A stretch of DNA of 64,000 nucleotides from Burkholderiaceae bacterium (lineage in GTDB: Bacteria; Pseudomonadota; Gammaproteobacteria; Burkholderiales; Burkholderiaceae_A): NCBI GenBank assembly GCA_018882785.1, contig VERI01000002.1:1-64000 (forward strand), in the 5' to 3' direction. The notes beneath the pieces were generated by a model. It was not told the origin of the DNA and did no database searches. It saw only the letters and a program-made list of their open reading frames with translations. The position numbers and the translations under genes are program-made. Positions within the stretch are counted from its first letter, which is position 1. Each line of letters opens with the position of its first letter. Shown piece after piece: positions 61,764 to 64,000 of this stretch.

Positions 61764-64000
61764 TCATTCCTGCAAAGCCGCCCATGCCTTCTGTAGACGT
61801 TTCACCGACACCGGCATCGGTGTTTTCAATTCTTGTGCAAACAACGCAACGCGAAGCTCTTCAAGCATCCATCGAAATTCACTCATTCGCTCAGGCCATG
61901 GGCCGCGATGCTGGGCAGCCCACCGCCAGAACATTGGCTCCAGCAGGGCAATCTCTGCGCTCCAGCGCTGATCGCGCGCCGGATCTGCCCGACATTTTTC
62001 GATGCGAGATCCAATCGCCTTCAGGTAGCGCGGCAGATGGGCAGCCCGCTCGGAGGGAGTGGACACAATAAAGTCTTTGGGCATCAGCCGAGACAATTGC
62101 TGCTCCACATCTGCGGACGCGTGCCGAAACGGCTTTAAGACAGCAAGCTTTTTCTGCAACTGGACATACTCGGCCAGCACACTTGCAGCCCATCGCAATA
62201 CCTCCTGGCCAATGAGCATCACCCTCGGCCTGCCTTTTGAGAGCCGTTCCTCAAATTCCTGGTCTGAGCCGGGAAGTCCATCCCCAAGAAATACACGGCC
62301 CACTACCGCCGCGTGGAGCTGAGACATCAGGTGCTCATGACCGCCAAACGACGTAAACGCGAGGCCAAGTTCCCGGCGGGCATGGACATCTTTTTCCAAG
62401 GCCTTAAAGGCCTCCTTAGATCCCTGCGCGAAACGCACAATCCACTGCTCCCGGCCCACTCCGCCAGACTCGGGTGAGGCCTCCTGGCGATGCACACCGA
62501 GCACCGAGAGAATACTTTCCAGCTCTCGGCCCTCGGCCAGCCGACGGCCATGCGGATCCAGCACTCGGATGTTCATCCAGCAGTGAGGGCTCATGACATC
62601 TTGTTTGAATTCATCACGCCGAACCGCAATGCCAGTCTGGGCGGAGATGTCTTGAATCAGGGCGGTAATCAGACCAATTGAGCCTGCTTTCTCAGACCAA
62701 CGGCCGCAGAAGCCCTCGGCGTATTCCGGTATCGGCACGCAGTGTCGACGAATTTTCTGAGGAAGGCTTTTTAAAAGCGCCTGGACCTTTTCGCGCAGCA
62801 TTCCTGGAACCAGCCACTCCATCGCCACTGGATCAAGAGCCGTCAGACGGTCAGCAGCAACCAGTACCGTTACACCATCACGCGGATCGCCCGGCGCGAA
62901 GTGGTACTCAAGCGCATAGGACTGCTGGGATGGCCCTTGGCCCTGACGATGCACTTTTGGAAACTGCTCGGTCGTGATGCCGGCCGCCTCGTGGCGCATG
63001 AGATCTTCTTTTTTGAGGCATAGGATGTCGGGCTCGCGCCGGACCATCTCACGAATCCAGATATCAAAGCTCTGCGCATCGACAACATCTGGTGGAATAT
63101 GCTGATCATAGAAGGCAAATAGGAGATGCTCATCCACCAGAATATCCGGACGACGCGCCTTATGCTCGAGCGCCTCAATCTCACGAATACGGCTGCGATT
63201 CACCGAAAAAAATCGATGGGTACACTCCCAATCCTGCTCCACCAACGCCTGTCGAATAAAAATCTCTCGTGCCTCCTGCCGCTGGCTCTGCCCAAGCTGG
63301 GCCCATGATATTTTTCTTCGCTGATAGATCGTCAGGCCATACAGCGTAGCGCGCTCAAAGCCAATGACACGGCCAGACTTCTTCTCCCAGTGTGGTTCCG
63401 CATGGCTTTTTTTGATCACATGGGCGGCCATCTGCTCGATCCATTCCGGTTCAACGGCCGCAATCGTTCTCGCAAACAGCCGTGATGTCTCGACCTGCTC
63501 TGCCGCCATCAGCCATCGCGGTGGTTTTTTGGCCAACGAGGAGCCTGGCCAGACAAGAAACTTGACATCATGGCAGCCAAGCCAGACCGGCTCGTCCGGC
63601 GCTCGGCAGCCCACATTGGACAGCAGGCCAGAAAGCAGCGCGAGATGAATCGATGTCTCCGATGCCGGCTGTTGATTGAGTCGCCAGTGCAGCTCCGCGG
63701 CCAGCTCGGTCAGCTGCTGGTGGACCTCGCGCCATTCCCGTGCCCGAAGCGGAGAGAGAAATTCAGCCCGAAGACGCTGATCAAACTTTCGATTGGATTC
63801 TTTGGTCTGCAGCAGAGATTCGAGGTACTGCCAGAGCTTAAGAATTCCCAAGAATTCGCTTTTCTCTTGCGCAAAGCGGGTATGGGATCGGTCAGCCGCC
63901 GCTGCCTGATCGCTGGGACGCTCTCGCGGGTCCTGCACGGATAAGGCGGATGCAATCACCAGAACTTCTTTCAGGGCACCCAGTCGTTGGGCCTGAATCA
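61764..64000 (-). CDS. hrpA: ATP-dependent RNA helicase HrpA, C-terminal part
   Basis: The reading frame is open past the right edge, so this is only the C-terminal 745 or so residues; the DEAH motor lies outside. The visible part begins in the helicase-associated region (ASALSVQDPRERPSDQAAAAD, in part) and continues through the OB-fold into the large DUF3418 domain. That domain contains SYALEYHFAPGDPRDGVTV and ends RFRWMLEEL-like (SEFRWMLEELRVALFAQ). HrpA rescues stalled ribosomes and unwinds mRNA. The GTG at 63959 is an internal valine, not the start. Confidence 0.94.
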   Translation of the reverse strand, partial: IQAQRLGALKEVLVIASALSVQDPRERPSDQAAAADRSHTRFAQEKSEFLGILKLWQYLESLLQTKESNRKFDQRLRAEFLSPLRAREWREVHQQLTELAAELHWRLNQQPASETSIHLALLSGLLSNVGCRAPDEPVWLGCHDVKFLVWPGSSLAKKPPRWLMAAEQVETSRLFARTIAAVEPEWIEQMAAHVIKKSHAEPHWEKKSGRVIGFERATLYGLTIYQRRKISWAQLGQSQRQEAREIFIRQALVEQDWECTHRFFSVNRSRIREIEALEHKARRPDILVDEHLLFAFYDQHIPPDVVDAQSFDIWIREMVRREPDILCLKKEDLMRHEAAGITTEQFPKVHRQGQGPSQQSYALEYHFAPGDPRDGVTVLVAADRLTALDPVAMEWLVPGMLREKVQALLKSLPQKIRRHCVPIPEYAEGFCGRWSEKAGSIGLITALIQDISAQTGIAVRRDEFKQDVMSPHCWMNIRVLDPHGRRLAEGRELESILSVLGVHRQEASPESGGVGREQWIVRFAQGSKEAFKALEKDVHARRELGLAFTSFGGHEHLMSQLHAAVVGRVFLGDGLPGSDQEFEERLSKGRPRVMLIGQEVLRWAASVLAEYVQLQKKLAVLKPFRHASADVEQQLSRLMPKDFIVSTPSERAAHLPRYLKAIGSRIEKCRADPARDQRWSAEIALLEPMFWRWAAQHRGPWPERMSEFRWMLEELRVALFAQELKTPMPVSVKRLQKAWAALQE

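Overview
This 64 kb window is a compact chromosomal segment of a Betaproteobacterium, most likely Burkholderiales (possibly Alcaligenaceae-like; the family is an inference). The clues are the divergent argH/hemCDX block, an aceE-aceF-lpdA operon in which both E2 and E3 carry a lipoyl domain, a fused indolepyruvate oxidoreductase, the aat-bpt-pyrD run, a phasin, and a moderately high GC content. I saw no insertion sequence, prophage, CRISPR array or rRNA operon. No gene-free stretch exceeds about 260 bp, and two tRNA genes are present.

Layout. 1-2226 (-): hemC, hemD and the 5' part of hemX, divergent from argH (+). 3750-6916: a TRAP transporter whose binding protein (+) converges on its two membrane subunits (-). 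7081-8466 (+): a D-lactate dehydrogenase-type flavoprotein. 8524-18077 (-): a fused 2-oxoacid oxidoreductase and the pyruvate dehydrogenase operon, divergent from a PAS histidine kinase/response regulator pair. 21426-26905: tRNA-Arg, a PaiB-like flavoprotein, an outer-membrane barrel, a nitronate monooxygenase, a RidA protein, oxyR, and a UspA/Hsp20/HPF stress trio. 26963-30068 (-): macAB-type efflux. 30270-34108 (+): a PQQ-type sugar dehydrogenase, cytochrome c and a PqqU-like TonB receptor. 34164-39450: the glyoxylate-shunt genes aceB and aceA flanking a HAD dehalogenase, an AlkA-type glycosylase and rlmJ. 39706-46460 (-): a five-gene ABC efflux system with three permeases. 46531-52221: hydrolase, EamA exporter, two orphan genes, initiator tRNA, Nudix, aat, bpt and pyrD. 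52167-55332: lutAB and an IclR regulator. 55308-61748: a penicillin-binding protein, a deacetylase, a phasin and a translationally coupled four-gene cassette. The window ends in the C-terminal part of hrpA.

The unifying theme is lactate, pyruvate and acetate metabolism: a likely 2-oxoacid TRAP importer, D- and L-lactate oxidation, two routes for 2-oxoacid decarboxylation, and both glyoxylate-shunt enzymes. The most interesting signal is a 15-bp palindrome of the form TTTC-N7-GAAA. It occurs as a tandem pair upstream of aceE and as an array upstream of aceA, with spacings of 20-21 bp, and a related palindrome lies in the lutA/iclR intergenic region. This suggests one regulator controlling both the entry of pyruvate into acetyl-CoA and the use of acetyl-CoA by the glyoxylate shunt. 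The second is a possible PQQ scavenging-and-use cassette.
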